Below are positions 25,237-33,693 of a stretch of 64,000 bases of DNA, piece by piece. Positions within the stretch are counted from its first letter, which is position 1, and each line of letters opens with the position of its first letter. Under the pieces are notes generated by a model that saw only the letters and a list, made by a program, of their open reading frames with translations, was not told the origin of the DNA and searched no databases. This DNA is from RHKX01 sp046330415 (GTDB taxonomy: Bacteria > Actinomycetota > Thermoleophilia > Solirubrobacterales > 70-9): assembly GCA_046330415.1 (NCBI GenBank), contig JAXLSW010000017.1, positions 62,001-126,000 on the forward strand. Direction: 5' to 3'. Made by a program: the position numbers and the translations under genes.

Positions 25237-26886
25237 TTGAACGAGATCGCGGCCAAGCTCGGTGAGGTCGGGCTTCCGGAGCCCGTCTCCGCTCTGGCTT
25301 CGCGCCCGGGGGGTTGGGACGCGATCGTCGTCGGCGGCGGCCACAACGGGCTGACCGCAGCGGCGTACCTGGCGCGGGCCGGGCAGTCGGTGCTGGTTCT
25401 CGAGCGACGGGAGCGGCTCGGCGGGGCGGCGACGCTGGAGCGGCCGTTCGCGGACGAGCGCTTCGTCTGCTCCCCATGCGCGTACGTGATCGGGCTGCTC
25501 GACCCGAAGGTGACCGCGGAGCTCGGGCTGAAGGAGCGCGGGCTCAAGTACTGGCTGGCGGATCCCGACATGTGGATCCCGTTCGAGGACGGCACCTCGT
25601 TCGCGGAATGGCAGGACGACGCGAAGACCCAGGCGAGCCTGGAGGCGCTCGGGGTCTCGAAGGCCGACATCGACGGCTACTGGGCCTACAACAAGCTCTT
25701 CCGCGACATCCGCATCGCGCTGCGACACGGCGAGCGGGACGCCTGGGAGGGGGAGTGTCCTTCGCGCGAGGAGATCGAGGCGATGCTCGGCGGGGACGAG
25801 GAGAAGATCGGGGTCGTCTTCGAGGACTCGGTGGCGTCGGTGATCGATCGCTACGTGAGCGACGAGCGGCTGCGCGATTCGCTGTTCGGCGGCGGCGTGA
25901 TCGGGACCTGGGCTGGGCCGAAGGACCCAGGGACCGCGGGCGTCAAGCTGATGCACCGGCAGGGTTCGCTCGACCCTGCGCCCGACGGTGGACCGGGGTC
26001 GTCGTCATGGGGTTACGTCGAGGGCGGGATGGGGATGGTCTCCTTCGCGATCGCCGATGCCGCGCAGGAGGCGGGGGCGGTGCTGGCCTGCGGGGTGCCG
26101 GTGGCGCGGATCCTCCCCGGGGAGGGAGAGGGTGACGGGACCGCGGTGGTCGAGCTCGAGGACGGGACGGTGATCCGGGCGAAGTCGGTTCTCTGCAACG
26201 CCGATCCGAAGGTGGCGCTCCGGCTGCTCGGGCCAGAGGTGGTCGGCGGGATCGACTCCGCGTACCTCGCGAAGCTCGAGAGCTGGAAGACGCGGAGCCC
26301 GACGGTGAAGTTGAACGCGGCCTTGAAACGACTGCCGAGCTGGACCGCGGCGCCTGGGGAGAGCTGGCCGGCGCGCTCGCAGATCGACGTCGGCGACGGA
26401 CTCGACGCGGCCCAGGCGGCCTTCGAGCGCGTGCGCGACGAGGGCGAGCCGACCGTGAGCTTCGGCGAGATCTACTGCCAGACCGGATACGACCCATCAC
26501 CGGCGCCTGAGGGGATGCATCTGATGAGCGTGTTCTCCCAGTTCGTCCCTTATGAGATGAGCTCCGGCGACTGGGACTCGCGTCGGGACGAGGTCGGCGA
26601 GCAGATCATCGCGATGATCGAACGCTTCGCTCCCGACATCCGCGACTGCCTGATCGAGACCGACGTGCTCGGGCCTCCCGACGTCGAGGAGCGGATCGGG
26701 CTCACCGGCGGCAACATCTTCCAGGGCGACGTGCTCCCAGAGCAGATGTGGGAGAACCGGCTGACGCCGCGAACGCCGATTCCGGGGTTCTACTTCTGCG
26801 GGGCTGCCACGCATCCGGGTGGGAGCGTGATCGCGACTAACGGGCGCAATGCGGCGAAAGCCGTGTTGGGTGACGGGAATGCCTGA
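25237..26886 (+). CDS. PYROXD2-like FAD-dependent oxidoreductase (copy 1)
   Basis: A 549-residue flavoprotein of the PYROXD2/COG1233 group, often mislabelled phytoene dehydrogenase. The FAD motif is VVGGGHNGLTAAAYLARAG (about residues 28-46). The central YVEGGMGMVSFAIADAA and C-terminal YFCGAATHPGGSVIATNGRN motifs are also present. It is the same length as copy 2 (46422) and similar to it throughout, so they are paralogues. Copy 3 (33694) is more distant. The start is TTG 25237, with GAGGGAG (25228-25234) just upstream and no better in-frame start. It overlaps the next gene by 8 nt. No carotenoid genes are nearby, so amine or related oxidation is more likely than desaturation. Confidence 0.85.
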   Translation: MNEIAAKLGEVGLPEPVSALASRPGGWDAIVVGGGHNGLTAAAYLARAGQSVLVLERRERLGGAATLERPFADERFVCSPCAYVIGLLDPKVTAELGLKERGLKYWLADPDMWIPFEDGTSFAEWQDDAKTQASLEALGVSKADIDGYWAYNKLFRDIRIALRHGERDAWEGECPSREEIEAMLGGDEEKIGVVFEDSVASVIDRYVSDERLRDSLFGGGVIGTWAGPKDPGTAGVKLMHRQGSLDPAPDGGPGSSSWGYVEGGMGMVSFAIADAAQEAGAVLACGVPVARILPGEGEGDGTAVVELEDGTVIRAKSVLCNADPKVALRLLGPEVVGGIDSAYLAKLESWKTRSPTVKLNAALKRLPSWTAAPGESWPARSQIDVGDGLDAAQAAFERVRDEGEPTVSFGEIYCQTGYDPSPAPEGMHLMSVFSQFVPYEMSSGDWDSRRDEVGEQIIAMIERFAPDIRDCLIETDVLGPPDVEERIGLTGGNIFQGDVLPEQMWENRLTPRTPIPGFYFCGAATHPGGSVIATNGRNAAKAVLGDGNA

Positions 26887-27610
26887 CGAGGACTTGATCC
26901 CAGCCGAAGCCGAGGAGCCGGCGGCGGCTCCTTCCGCTTCTGCTTCTGCTGAGGAGCCCGGAGATGCTCCGGCCCCGCGTCCAGACGTTGCTCTCGGTGG
27001 CGACCTGGTCGAGTCGACGCGGGCGCTGCTGAGGGAGCTCGATCTCCTCGGGGACGCCGAGGGGTCTCCCGCCGTCGCTTCGGTGCAGGCCGATCCTTCC
27101 AACGCGTCGATCTTCTGGGCGGTGGCGAGCGGGGCTCTCGTCGCCCTCGCTTGGGCGCTCGTAGCGATCTGGTGGTCGGGCGAGGAGACCGCGAACCAGG
27201 TCGCGGCCGTCGGCGGTGCCGCGATCATCACGGCCGCGGCGCTGCTCTCCGTCGGCTACCTGATGGCCGCCGACGTTCGCGGCCGGACGGCTGCGGCAGT
27301 TGCGGCGATCCAGGCGCGCGAGAGCATCGCTCTCGCCATGATCGAGGCGTCGGCCGCGGCCGAAGCGGAGAGGGCGGCGGCGAGGGCCGCAGCGGCCGCG
27401 ACGCCGGGCGCGGGCTTGGCGACGGCTTCCGGTGAGCTAGTCGCCCTGCCGAAGAAGGTGAAGGTCAAGTTTCGGACTCGCCCAAAGGGGGACAGGAAGG
27501 GTTGGACAGCGATCGCGATCGAGCGCTGCGGCGAGGATGAGATCCGGTATCTCCTGGTCCGCGGGAACGAGAAGGCCATGGCCGACGCGAAGGAAGTCAG
27601 CTTCGACTGA
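26879..27610 (+). CDS. Two-helix membrane protein of unknown function
   Basis: A 243-residue protein. It has an acidic Pro/Ala-rich N-terminus (about 55 residues), two membrane segments (WAVASGALVALAWALVAIWW and AAIITAAALLSVGYLMAA), an Ala-rich helical stretch and a basic C-terminal domain (KKVKVKFRTRPKGDRKGW) ending in a small beta unit. ATG 26879 overlaps the oxidoreductase stop (26884-26886), which implies co-translation. It may be a membrane partner of that enzyme, but no family is recognised. Confidence 0.65.
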   Translation: MPDEDLIPAEAEEPAAAPSASASAEEPGDAPAPRPDVALGGDLVESTRALLRELDLLGDAEGSPAVASVQADPSNASIFWAVASGALVALAWALVAIWWSGEETANQVAAVGGAAIITAAALLSVGYLMAADVRGRTAAAVAAIQARESIALAMIEASAAAEAERAAARAAAAATPGAGLATASGELVALPKKVKVKFRTRPKGDRKGWTAIAIERCGEDEIRYLLVRGNEKAMADAKEVSFD

Positions 27611-27704
27611 GGGCGAAGCCCGAGCGATGGGACGATGCCCGGTACCGGCTTGCAGGTGCCGATCCGGGGAGTAAGGTCGTCCCGACCGCTACTCGGCGAA
27701 AGGG

Positions 27705-28925
27705 ATGATGGTGATGGGACCGTTCCTGCTCCGTGTCTCGGTGGCGAGTATCGCCGCCGGGTTGATGTTCGCTGCCCCGGCTGCGGCGGCGACGACGACG
27801 AAGTCCAACACGACGTTCGCCCAGGTGGACAACGGTTCCGTCGATCGGACGATGAACTTCTCCGCCGCCGACCTCGGGTCTGAGGCGGGCGTCGACAGCG
27901 TCACGGTCGCGCTCGACTTCGCGAAGATCGATGACACCAACGGCGCCCACTCTTGCGGCCCCCCGCCGGTCGACGGCTTCACCAACGAGTTCAACGAGGA
28001 GATCCGCTACCAGCTGACGAGCCCGTCGGGAACCACCGTCACGCTGATCGACATCGGTGACTACACGCCCGACGCCTGGGGAGGCCGGGTCACCGTGACG
28101 CTTGACGACAGCGCTTCCGCGGGCGTGTCGGGCACCCCCACCACCGGCACGTTCAAGCCCAGCCAGCCGCTTTCCGCTTTCGCCGGGGAGGACGCCACGG
28201 GCGACTGGACGGTGAAGGTCCAGGACGCCGCTACAGGTGATCCCCTCTGCCACTACGGTGCGAGCGTCACCCTGAACACCAGCGCGATCCCGAGTGCCGC
28301 CGACGACTCCTACACCACCGACGCGGGGGTGCCGCTGAGTGTTCCGGCGTCCGGCGTCCTCGCCAACGACACCGATGGGGACGGTGATTCCCTGACGGCG
28401 GTCGCCGAGCCCGGTGGCGCCGCCCACGGCACCGTCTCCCTCGCCGCGGACGGTTCCTTCACCTACACGCCCGATCCGGGGTACCTGGGAACGGACTCGT
28501 TCGAGTACCGCGCCGAGGATCCCGGCGGGCACAGCTCAGGCGTGGCGACCGTGTCGATCGCCGTCGTGGACCCCGGGCTGGTCGATCCCTTCCTCGAGCT
28601 CGCGTCCCCGCAGTACATGACCGACGGCCAGGTCGGGCTCGAGATTGTGGCGGGTGCCGGCGAGCCCGTGCACGCGCGGGTGGGCGGCAAGATCTTCGTC
28701 GGCAAGGGGAATGCCGTCGCGGCGACCGATGCCGATGTCGCCGGGGGTCAGCGCGCGACGCTCGTGATCAGGCCGAAGACCGCTGACGGCAACCGCCGGA
28801 TCATGCGCGCGCTGAGGAAGGGCCGCACCGTGACCGCCAAGCTGAACGGCAAGCTCAGGGACTCCGATGGGCATGAGTACACGGTGCCGCTCGAGGGGAC
28901 GCTGCTGCTCGGCGGGACGAAGTAG
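27705..28925 (+). CDS. Secreted protein with P-domain-like and cadherin-like modules
   Basis: A 406-residue exported protein with a signal peptide (LRVSVASIAAGLMFAAPAAA). A beta-sandwich of about 170 residues resembles the P/proprotein convertase domain (FAGEDATGDWTVKVQDAATG). Next is a VCBS/cadherin-like repeat (VLANDTDGDGDSLTAV ... FTYTPDPGYLGTDSFEY), then a basic C-terminal domain. A -10-like TAAGGT (27672-27677) gives a short leader with GAAAGGG before ATG 27705 (ATG 27708 is also possible). It is probably a calcium-stabilised surface or adhesive protein. Confidence 0.75.
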   Translation: MMVMGPFLLRVSVASIAAGLMFAAPAAAATTTKSNTTFAQVDNGSVDRTMNFSAADLGSEAGVDSVTVALDFAKIDDTNGAHSCGPPPVDGFTNEFNEEIRYQLTSPSGTTVTLIDIGDYTPDAWGGRVTVTLDDSASAGVSGTPTTGTFKPSQPLSAFAGEDATGDWTVKVQDAATGDPLCHYGASVTLNTSAIPSAADDSYTTDAGVPLSVPASGVLANDTDGDGDSLTAVAEPGGAAHGTVSLAADGSFTYTPDPGYLGTDSFEYRAEDPGGHSSGVATVSIAVVDPGLVDPFLELASPQYMTDGQVGLEIVAGAGEPVHARVGGKIFVGKGNAVAATDADVAGGQRATLVIRPKTADGNRRIMRALRKGRTVTAKLNGKLRDSDGHEYTVPLEGTLLLGGTK

Positions 28926-28996
28926 CCCGGCCCCTGCGGAGCGGGCCGAGGGCGTGCGCGGCTAAAGGTCAGGGCTCGCGCGACCGATCACGAGGC

Positions 28997-29452
28997 ATGA
29001 CCGAAACCACACAGCAGGCGCCCGTCCCCGGCTGGTACCAGGACCCGCAGGGTCAGGGTCTCCGGTGGTGGGACGGGACCGGCTGGACGACCCATGTGCA
29101 GCAATCCCCGCCCCCGGCGGCACCGGCCTCCGAACCGGCCCAGCCCACGGAAACGGCCCAGCCGACCCAGCCGGAGCAGTCGGCTCAGCCCGTATCCGAA
29201 CCGGCCGCGGCGGCTCCGCAGGCGCAGGTGCAGCAGGCCCCGGCTCAGGCGCAGCCGCAGGCCCAGGCGCCTCCCGCGCAGGCACCTCCCGTCAGCCCGA
29301 GCACGACCTCGAGCGGCGGCGTCAAGGTGACCGGCTCCGAGAAGAAGAAGTCGGGCGGATCGCTGTCGGACAAGCTCAACGACAACCCGCTGCCGGTGCT
29401 CCTGGTCTTGGCCGCGGTCCTTGTCGTGGTGGTTGTCCTGTTCGTCCTCTAG
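28997..29452 (+). CDS. DUF2510 single-pass membrane protein
   Basis: A 151-residue protein with an N-terminal DUF2510 motif (GWYQDPQGQGLRWWDGTGWT, residues 12-31), a Pro/Gln/Ala-rich linker of about 80 residues and a C-terminal membrane anchor (LPVLLVLAAVLVVVVVLFVL). The cytoplasmic DUF2510 head is thus tethered by its tail. A GAGG ribosome site lies before ATG 28997. The function of DUF2510 is not known. Confidence 0.72.
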   Translation: MTETTQQAPVPGWYQDPQGQGLRWWDGTGWTTHVQQSPPPAAPASEPAQPTETAQPTQPEQSAQPVSEPAAAAPQAQVQQAPAQAQPQAQAPPAQAPPVSPSTTSSGGVKVTGSEKKKSGGSLSDKLNDNPLPVLLVLAAVLVVVVVLFVL

Positions 29453-29485
29453 CCGGGCCGATCCGAATTCGAATATCGCCGCGTC

Positions 29486-29521
29486 GCCGGCGCTCATGGC
29501 CCGCTGGGCTGGAGCGCCGGC
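29486..29521 (+). terminator. Hairpin after the DUF2510 gene
   Basis: GCCGGCGCTC (29486-29495) pairs perfectly with GAGCGCCGGC (29512-29521). The loop itself can pair (GCCC/GGGC), giving a long stem. It stands 33 nt after the stop at 29452. The following bases are only moderately T-rich, so termination may need help. Confidence 0.55.
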
Positions 29522-29602
29522 GTTCGTGTGCGTCTGGGGGTTCCGTCTGCCCTGACACAAGAAATCCGAACCGCAGCGCCTGGGTTGATGTAGGGTCGGC
29601 CC

Positions 29603-31192
29603 ATGGGTATGGGGAGACGGATCGTCATCGCGACCCTGACGGCGCTTGTTGCGATCTCGTCGCTGGCGCTCTGCGGCCTGCTCGCCGCCTCAGCCGGCGC
29701 CGCTGACCGGCTCTACTGGTCGCAGGAGAGCAGTCAGCAGAACCCCGGGTCCATCGCGGTCGCCGACACAACCGGCGCCAACGGGGGGACGCTGAACGCG
29801 GCCGGCAGCCAGCTCGTCAGTCCCTACGGAACGGCGCTCGATCCGGCGACGGGGCGGATCTACTTCGCGGACTTCACCGGTGGTCGGATCGCCTACGTCA
29901 ACATCGACAACAGCGGTGGCGGGGTCCTGAACACGGGAGGTGCGTTGGTCAACGGCCCGACCGGCGTCTCCATCGATCCGGTGACGCGGCGCATCTACTG
30001 GGCGAACATCGTGCAGGACATCGAGTGGGCGAACCTCGACGGGAGCGGGGGCGGGACGCTGAACACGAGCGGTGCGTCGACGGACGGGGTGGGCGGCGTT
30101 GCGGTCGACCGCGCCACCGGTCGCCTCTGGTGGACCAACGGGCCGCCGAGTTTGGGGATCTACTACGCCAACCTCGACGGCTCGGGAGGTGCCGCGCAGC
30201 TGGATACGACCGGCGCGCCGCTCTTTTTCCCGCGCGGGATCGCCGTCGATCACGTGTCGGGCCGGGTGTATTGGACCAACGCCAACGGGATCGCCTACGC
30301 CAACGTCGATGGCAGCGGCGGTGGCGGCGAGATCCAGTTCGACAACGAGTTCCCGAACCTCAACCTGACCGGCCTTGCGATCGACCAGCCCGCCGCCCAC
30401 CTCTACTTTCCCGTCTCCTACTCGAACGCCGTGATCGGCTCCGGGCTCGACGGCAGCAACGTCGGGGAGATCGTGATGGACGGCGTGACCGTGCAGCGCC
30501 CGGCCTTCCCATCGCTGCTCAAGGTGCCGGCCGGCGCGGCTGCCCCCGGGATCAGCGGTGGTCCGAACGTGGGCTCGACGCTGAGCTGCTCGGAGGGCGA
30601 TTGGGCTCCCGACGCCGTCGAGGCGTTCCGGTGGCAGGCGCCGTTCAGCTACGCATACAAGTGGACCCGCAACGGCGAGCCGATCGCGGGGGCGACGTCG
30701 AGCACGCTTGCTGCGGATTCGGTCGGCACCTACCGCTGCGAGGTGACCGGCACCAACCCGGCCGGGAGTGCGACGCAGGTGAGCGACCCGATCACCATCG
30801 CGCAGGCGACCTGCCCCGACGTCTCGGCGAAGGCGAGCGATTTCAAGCCGCGCCGCAAGCGCGCCGACCGCCCGCGGGCGCCCGGTGTGCGGGCCCGCGT
30901 CAGCGTCGGTGAGCCCTCGCGGATGGAGGTCGACGCGTCGATCTCCTGGAAGAGTGGCAGCGGCGGCAAGCGCACCGCTGACCTCGGGTCGCGCACGCTG
31001 CGCAATGACGGCCGCCGCAACCTGCCGTTCCCGCTGCCGAAGGGCATCCGCGACGAGCTCCCGGTCGGCAGCAAGGTCACGCTGAAGCTGTCGGTCGTGG
31101 CGACGCCCCTCGACGATCCCGACTGCGTGGATCCCGGGACGTTCAAGGCCGAGCTGAAGACGCGCGTGGCGATCGTCAACGACCCGGGGTAG
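29603..31192 (+). CDS. Secreted beta-propeller protein (YWTD/NHL-like repeats)
   Basis: A 529-residue exported protein. After the signal peptide there are about six 40-45-residue repeats of the form DPATGRIYFADFTGGRIAYV, DPVTRRIYWANIVQDIEWAN and DHVSGRVYWTNANGIAYANV. They should fold as a YWTD/LDL-receptor-like six-bladed propeller. An Ig-like domain with a Cys pair (SCSEGDW ... YRCEVTGTNPAG) and a basic C-terminal beta domain follow. ATG 29603 lies 6 nt after a TAGGGT -10 (29591-29596), so the mRNA is leaderless. Ligand binding at the cell surface is likely. Confidence 0.8.
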   Translation: MGMGRRIVIATLTALVAISSLALCGLLAASAGAADRLYWSQESSQQNPGSIAVADTTGANGGTLNAAGSQLVSPYGTALDPATGRIYFADFTGGRIAYVNIDNSGGGVLNTGGALVNGPTGVSIDPVTRRIYWANIVQDIEWANLDGSGGGTLNTSGASTDGVGGVAVDRATGRLWWTNGPPSLGIYYANLDGSGGAAQLDTTGAPLFFPRGIAVDHVSGRVYWTNANGIAYANVDGSGGGGEIQFDNEFPNLNLTGLAIDQPAAHLYFPVSYSNAVIGSGLDGSNVGEIVMDGVTVQRPAFPSLLKVPAGAAAPGISGGPNVGSTLSCSEGDWAPDAVEAFRWQAPFSYAYKWTRNGEPIAGATSSTLAADSVGTYRCEVTGTNPAGSATQVSDPITIAQATCPDVSAKASDFKPRRKRADRPRAPGVRARVSVGEPSRMEVDASISWKSGSGGKRTADLGSRTLRNDGRRNLPFPLPKGIRDELPVGSKVTLKLSVVATPLDDPDCVDPGTFKAELKTRVAIVNDPG

Positions 31193-31226
31193 ACGAGCCG
31201 CGCGCGGCCGCTGGGCCGCCGAGCGC

Positions 31227-31607
31227 TCAGTAGGCGTACGCGTAGATCTCGACCCGGTAGCCGTCGGGGTCGAGGACCTGGACCCGGACCGGCGCGCCGT
31301 AGGGGTTCTCGCCCTCGAACTCGGTCTCGGTGACTCCGTCGGCGGCGAAGCGCTCGCGCGCGGCGAGGACCTCGTCGGCCGTGTCGGCCTCGAAGCCGAA
31401 GTGCGTGGTCCGGGGCAGGTGCCCGGGGGTCGTTCCTGGATCCGTGACATCGCTGAGGGCGAGGAGCGACCCGTGCCCGTCGCCGAGGATCAGCAGGTGC
31501 GCGTCGTCGTGGACGCGCTCGGTGAGGCCGAAGTGGCGGCCATAGAACTCAGCGGAGGCGTCGCGGTCGGTGACCGCAAGAGCGACGTGGTTGAGGCGCA
31601 TGGGCAT
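31227..31607 (-). CDS. Glyoxalase/VOC single-domain protein
   Basis: A 126-residue VOC protein (LNHVALAVTDRDASAEFYGR at the start, DPDGYRVEIYAYAY at the end). Likely metal ligands are the first His, the His of TTHFGFE and the Glu of YRVEIYA. It dimerises to form one active site in known relatives, such as lactoylglutathione lyases or fosfomycin-resistance-like enzymes. The reaction here is unknown. ATG 31601 is an alternative start two codons in. It converges on the propeller gene. Confidence 0.85.
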   Translation of the reverse strand: MPMRLNHVALAVTDRDASAEFYGRHFGLTERVHDDAHLLILGDGHGSLLALSDVTDPGTTPGHLPRTTHFGFEADTADEVLAARERFAADGVTETEFEGENPYGAPVRVQVLDPDGYRVEIYAYAY

Positions 31608-31652
31608 GGGCGCGGGCCGATTATCTCGCGACGCTGCCTCCCAGAAACGCGA

Positions 31653-31680
31653 ACGGCCGCGGCGTCTCCGCCGCGGCCGT
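31653..31680 (-). terminator. 12-bp perfect hairpin, leftward terminator
   Basis: ACGGCCGCGGCG and CGCCGCGGCCGT pair perfectly around a TCTC loop. On the minus strand the stem is followed by TTCGCGTTTCTG, a weak T-rich tail. It lies 27 nt past the stop of the small secreted protein gene at 31708. Confidence 0.65.
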
Positions 31681-31707
31681 GGTCGCTGAGATCACGCTGC
31701 TGTAGAG

Positions 31708-32049
31708 CTAGCCGTTGTTCGGCGTGTTCGCGGGAGCGACCAGGAACGCCTTGCCCTGTGTGCGCTGCACGAACTTGCCGCGGCGGGCGAAGAGCTTCCA
31801 GCCGTCGGGCAGGTCGCCGGCCGGGCGCTGCAGGAAGCGGGCGAAGTTCGACGATGCGTCGACGCATGTCATCCGCTTGACGGAGATCGTGTACGGGCCC
31901 TGGGGGAGCTTGAGCTTGCCGATCGAGTCGTTGTGAAGGACGTTGAACTCGCCCGGGCAGGCGGGCGCGGCGCTGGCGCTGGAGGCGCCCGCGAGGCCGG
32001 CGACGGCGATCACGCCGGCGACGGCGAGGGACTTGAGCTTGAGGTTCAT
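31708..32049 (-). CDS. Small secreted protein of unknown function
   Basis: A 113-residue exported protein. The signal peptide is KSLAVAGVIAVAGLAGASSA (cut after ASA). The mature part is about 86 residues with two Cys (PACPGEF, MTCVDAS) likely to form a disulfide, and a basic beta-rich body (LPQGPYTISVKRM, GWKLFARRGKFVQR). AAGAAAGG lies before ATG 32049, so the mRNA has a leader. A longer reading from 32127 would spoil the signal peptide. The family is not recognised. Confidence 0.72.
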   Translation of the reverse strand: MNLKLKSLAVAGVIAVAGLAGASSASAAPACPGEFNVLHNDSIGKLKLPQGPYTISVKRMTCVDASSNFARFLQRPAGDLPDGWKLFARRGKFVQRTQGKAFLVAPANTPNNG

Positions 32050-32123
32050 TCGGAGCCTTTCTTGAGGTGTGGGGTCAAGTAGAGGGGGGACGCTAGCAGC
32101 GCGAGTCCCGGCGCCCACCCGGT

Positions 32124-32618
32124 TCAACGGAGGATCTCGACGAGGAGCACCCAGGCGTTGATCACGGCCGCGAGCGTGCCGAGGAGGACGGCGGCGCCGA
32201 TCCAGTAGAGGCCGCCTCCCGTCTCGGTGAGCAGGCTGAGCGCGCCGACCAGCACGGGGACGGTCGCCATCGCGCGGAGGAGATGGCGGCTGACGTGTGG
32301 CTCCCCATCGGCGCGGGCGCGGGCCCGGGTGCTCCCGTTGATCTGGAACGCCACCGCGATGAGCGTGAGCGACAGGAGCAGGAGCAGGACGCCGAGCGTT
32401 TCGATGCCGACGCCGGGCATCAGCATCACGAGGGAGACGAGGACGACGCCGAGGAGCGTCAACACGGTCTCGAGGGCGCGTTCAGGGACTCCCTGCATCT
32501 TCAGGATGCGGTCGATGTTGATCGAGGCCGCGACGAAGACCAGGCCGGCAAGTGCCGCGGAGGCTCCTGCGGAGGCGACGAAGAAGTCGGTCCACTCGCT
32601 GGGGTCGTAGGCCGTCAT
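32124..32618 (-). CDS. Four-helix membrane protein
   Basis: A 164-residue integral membrane protein with about four to five hydrophobic segments and the conserved-looking start FFVASAGASAALAGLVFVAA. Similar short membrane proteins are common in actinobacteria and of unknown role. ATG 32618 lies 9 nt after a -10-like TAGGAT (32628-32633 on this strand), giving a leaderless mRNA. It diverges from the secreted protein gene at 32709. Confidence 0.7.
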   Translation of the reverse strand: MTAYDPSEWTDFFVASAGASAALAGLVFVAASINIDRILKMQGVPERALETVLTLLGVVLVSLVMLMPGVGIETLGVLLLLLSLTLIAVAFQINGSTRARARADGEPHVSRHLLRAMATVPVLVGALSLLTETGGGLYWIGAAVLLGTLAAVINAWVLLVEILR

Positions 32619-32673
32619 CCGATGGCGATCCTATGCGCAGCGCTGCTTCTCACTCCGATATCTGTCTGGGGGG

Positions 32674-32702
32674 TTGCGTATCGGCGAGCTTGGTTCTAGG
32701 TT
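32674..32702 (+). promoter_or_regulatory. Promoter for a leaderless secreted-protein mRNA
   Basis: TTGCGT (32674-32679), a 17-nt spacer and TAGGTT (32697-32702) stand 6 nt before ATG 32709. This is a clear example of a -35/-10 pair that places the transcript start on the start codon. Confidence 0.65.
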
Positions 32703-32708
32703 CGCTTC

Positions 32709-33632
32709 ATGGGTGGCTTTCTCGGCATCGTGGCGCGGGCAAGGATGGCTGCGATCGGAGCTGGATCCGCACTTGCGGCCCTGGTCGTTCCGGGCGACGC
32801 CGTCGCGGCGACGACGATCGGCAGCAGTCTCGCGTCGCCGGCCTCCGCATCGGCGATCGACTGCGGCGGAACCGGGGGCTGCACGCTCGCCAACCACGCC
32901 CTCGCGCCCTCCTCGACCGCGGCCGGAGGTCTCGCCTCGTCGGCGGATGGGGTCATCGTCAGGTGGAGGATCCGGATCGGTTCGAGCTCCTCGGCGATCA
33001 CCCCGCGCGTGATCCGCACGGTCTCCCCTGGGACGTACACCGCGGCAGGAACCGGTACGGCCGTCACCCCTGCGGCCAACCAGATCTCGACCTACGACAC
33101 GAGGTTGCCGATCAAGGCCGGCGACATGTTCGGGATCGACCAGGCGGGCGTCAGCTTCAACCGCGTCGGAGGCGGTGGCGGCTACAGCAGATGGGCGACG
33201 CCGCTGCTCGCCGACGGCGGCCCGGCCCGTTCCCCCTCCTCCATCGGTGTCTTCGAGTTGCTGATCAACGCCGACGTCGAGGCGGACGCCGACGAGGACG
33301 GCTTCGGGGACGAGACTCAGGACGAGTGCCCGACCGACGCCTCCACCCAGGGCGCGTGCCCCGACAAGACCGCTCCCGAGACGACGATCACGAAGGCGCC
33401 GAAGCGGAAGGTGAAGAAGGGGAGGGTGAAGGTCGCCTTCTCTTCGAGCGAGGCCAGTGGGACGTTCGAGTGCAAGCTCGACTCCGGCGATTACAAGGCG
33501 TGCAGCTCTCCCGCGACCTTCCGCGTCAAGCGCGGCAGGCACTCGATCCTCGTCCGTGCCATCGACGCGGCGGGGAACGCCGACGCGACGCCCGCCGAGG
33601 CGAAGTTCAAGCGCAAGCGCAAGCGGCGCTGA
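32709..33632 (+). CDS. Secreted protein with TSP3-like and FEC-type Ig modules (paralogue A)
   Basis: A 307-residue exported protein. It has a signal peptide, a beta-rich N-terminal domain of about 160 residues and a thrombospondin-3-like calcium stretch (DADEDGFGDETQDECPTDA). A C-terminal module of about 85 residues follows: PETTITKAPKRK ... GTFECKLDSGDYKACSSP ... RAIDAAGNADATPA, ending in KRKRKRR. It is paralogous to the product of 35535-36443 and shares its C-terminal module with the subtilase. The very basic tail may bind the wall or polyanions. The gene converges on the PYROXD2-like gene. Confidence 0.75.
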   Translation: MGGFLGIVARARMAAIGAGSALAALVVPGDAVAATTIGSSLASPASASAIDCGGTGGCTLANHALAPSSTAAGGLASSADGVIVRWRIRIGSSSSAITPRVIRTVSPGTYTAAGTGTAVTPAANQISTYDTRLPIKAGDMFGIDQAGVSFNRVGGGGGYSRWATPLLADGGPARSPSSIGVFELLINADVEADADEDGFGDETQDECPTDASTQGACPDKTAPETTITKAPKRKVKKGRVKVAFSSSEASGTFECKLDSGDYKACSSPATFRVKRGRHSILVRAIDAAGNADATPAEAKFKRKRKRR

Positions 33633-33693
33633 GCGGACGGCAGCACCGCGGCGCGCGGCGCGTCATCGCAGGCCTGCGCTGAGTGGCGGTGGC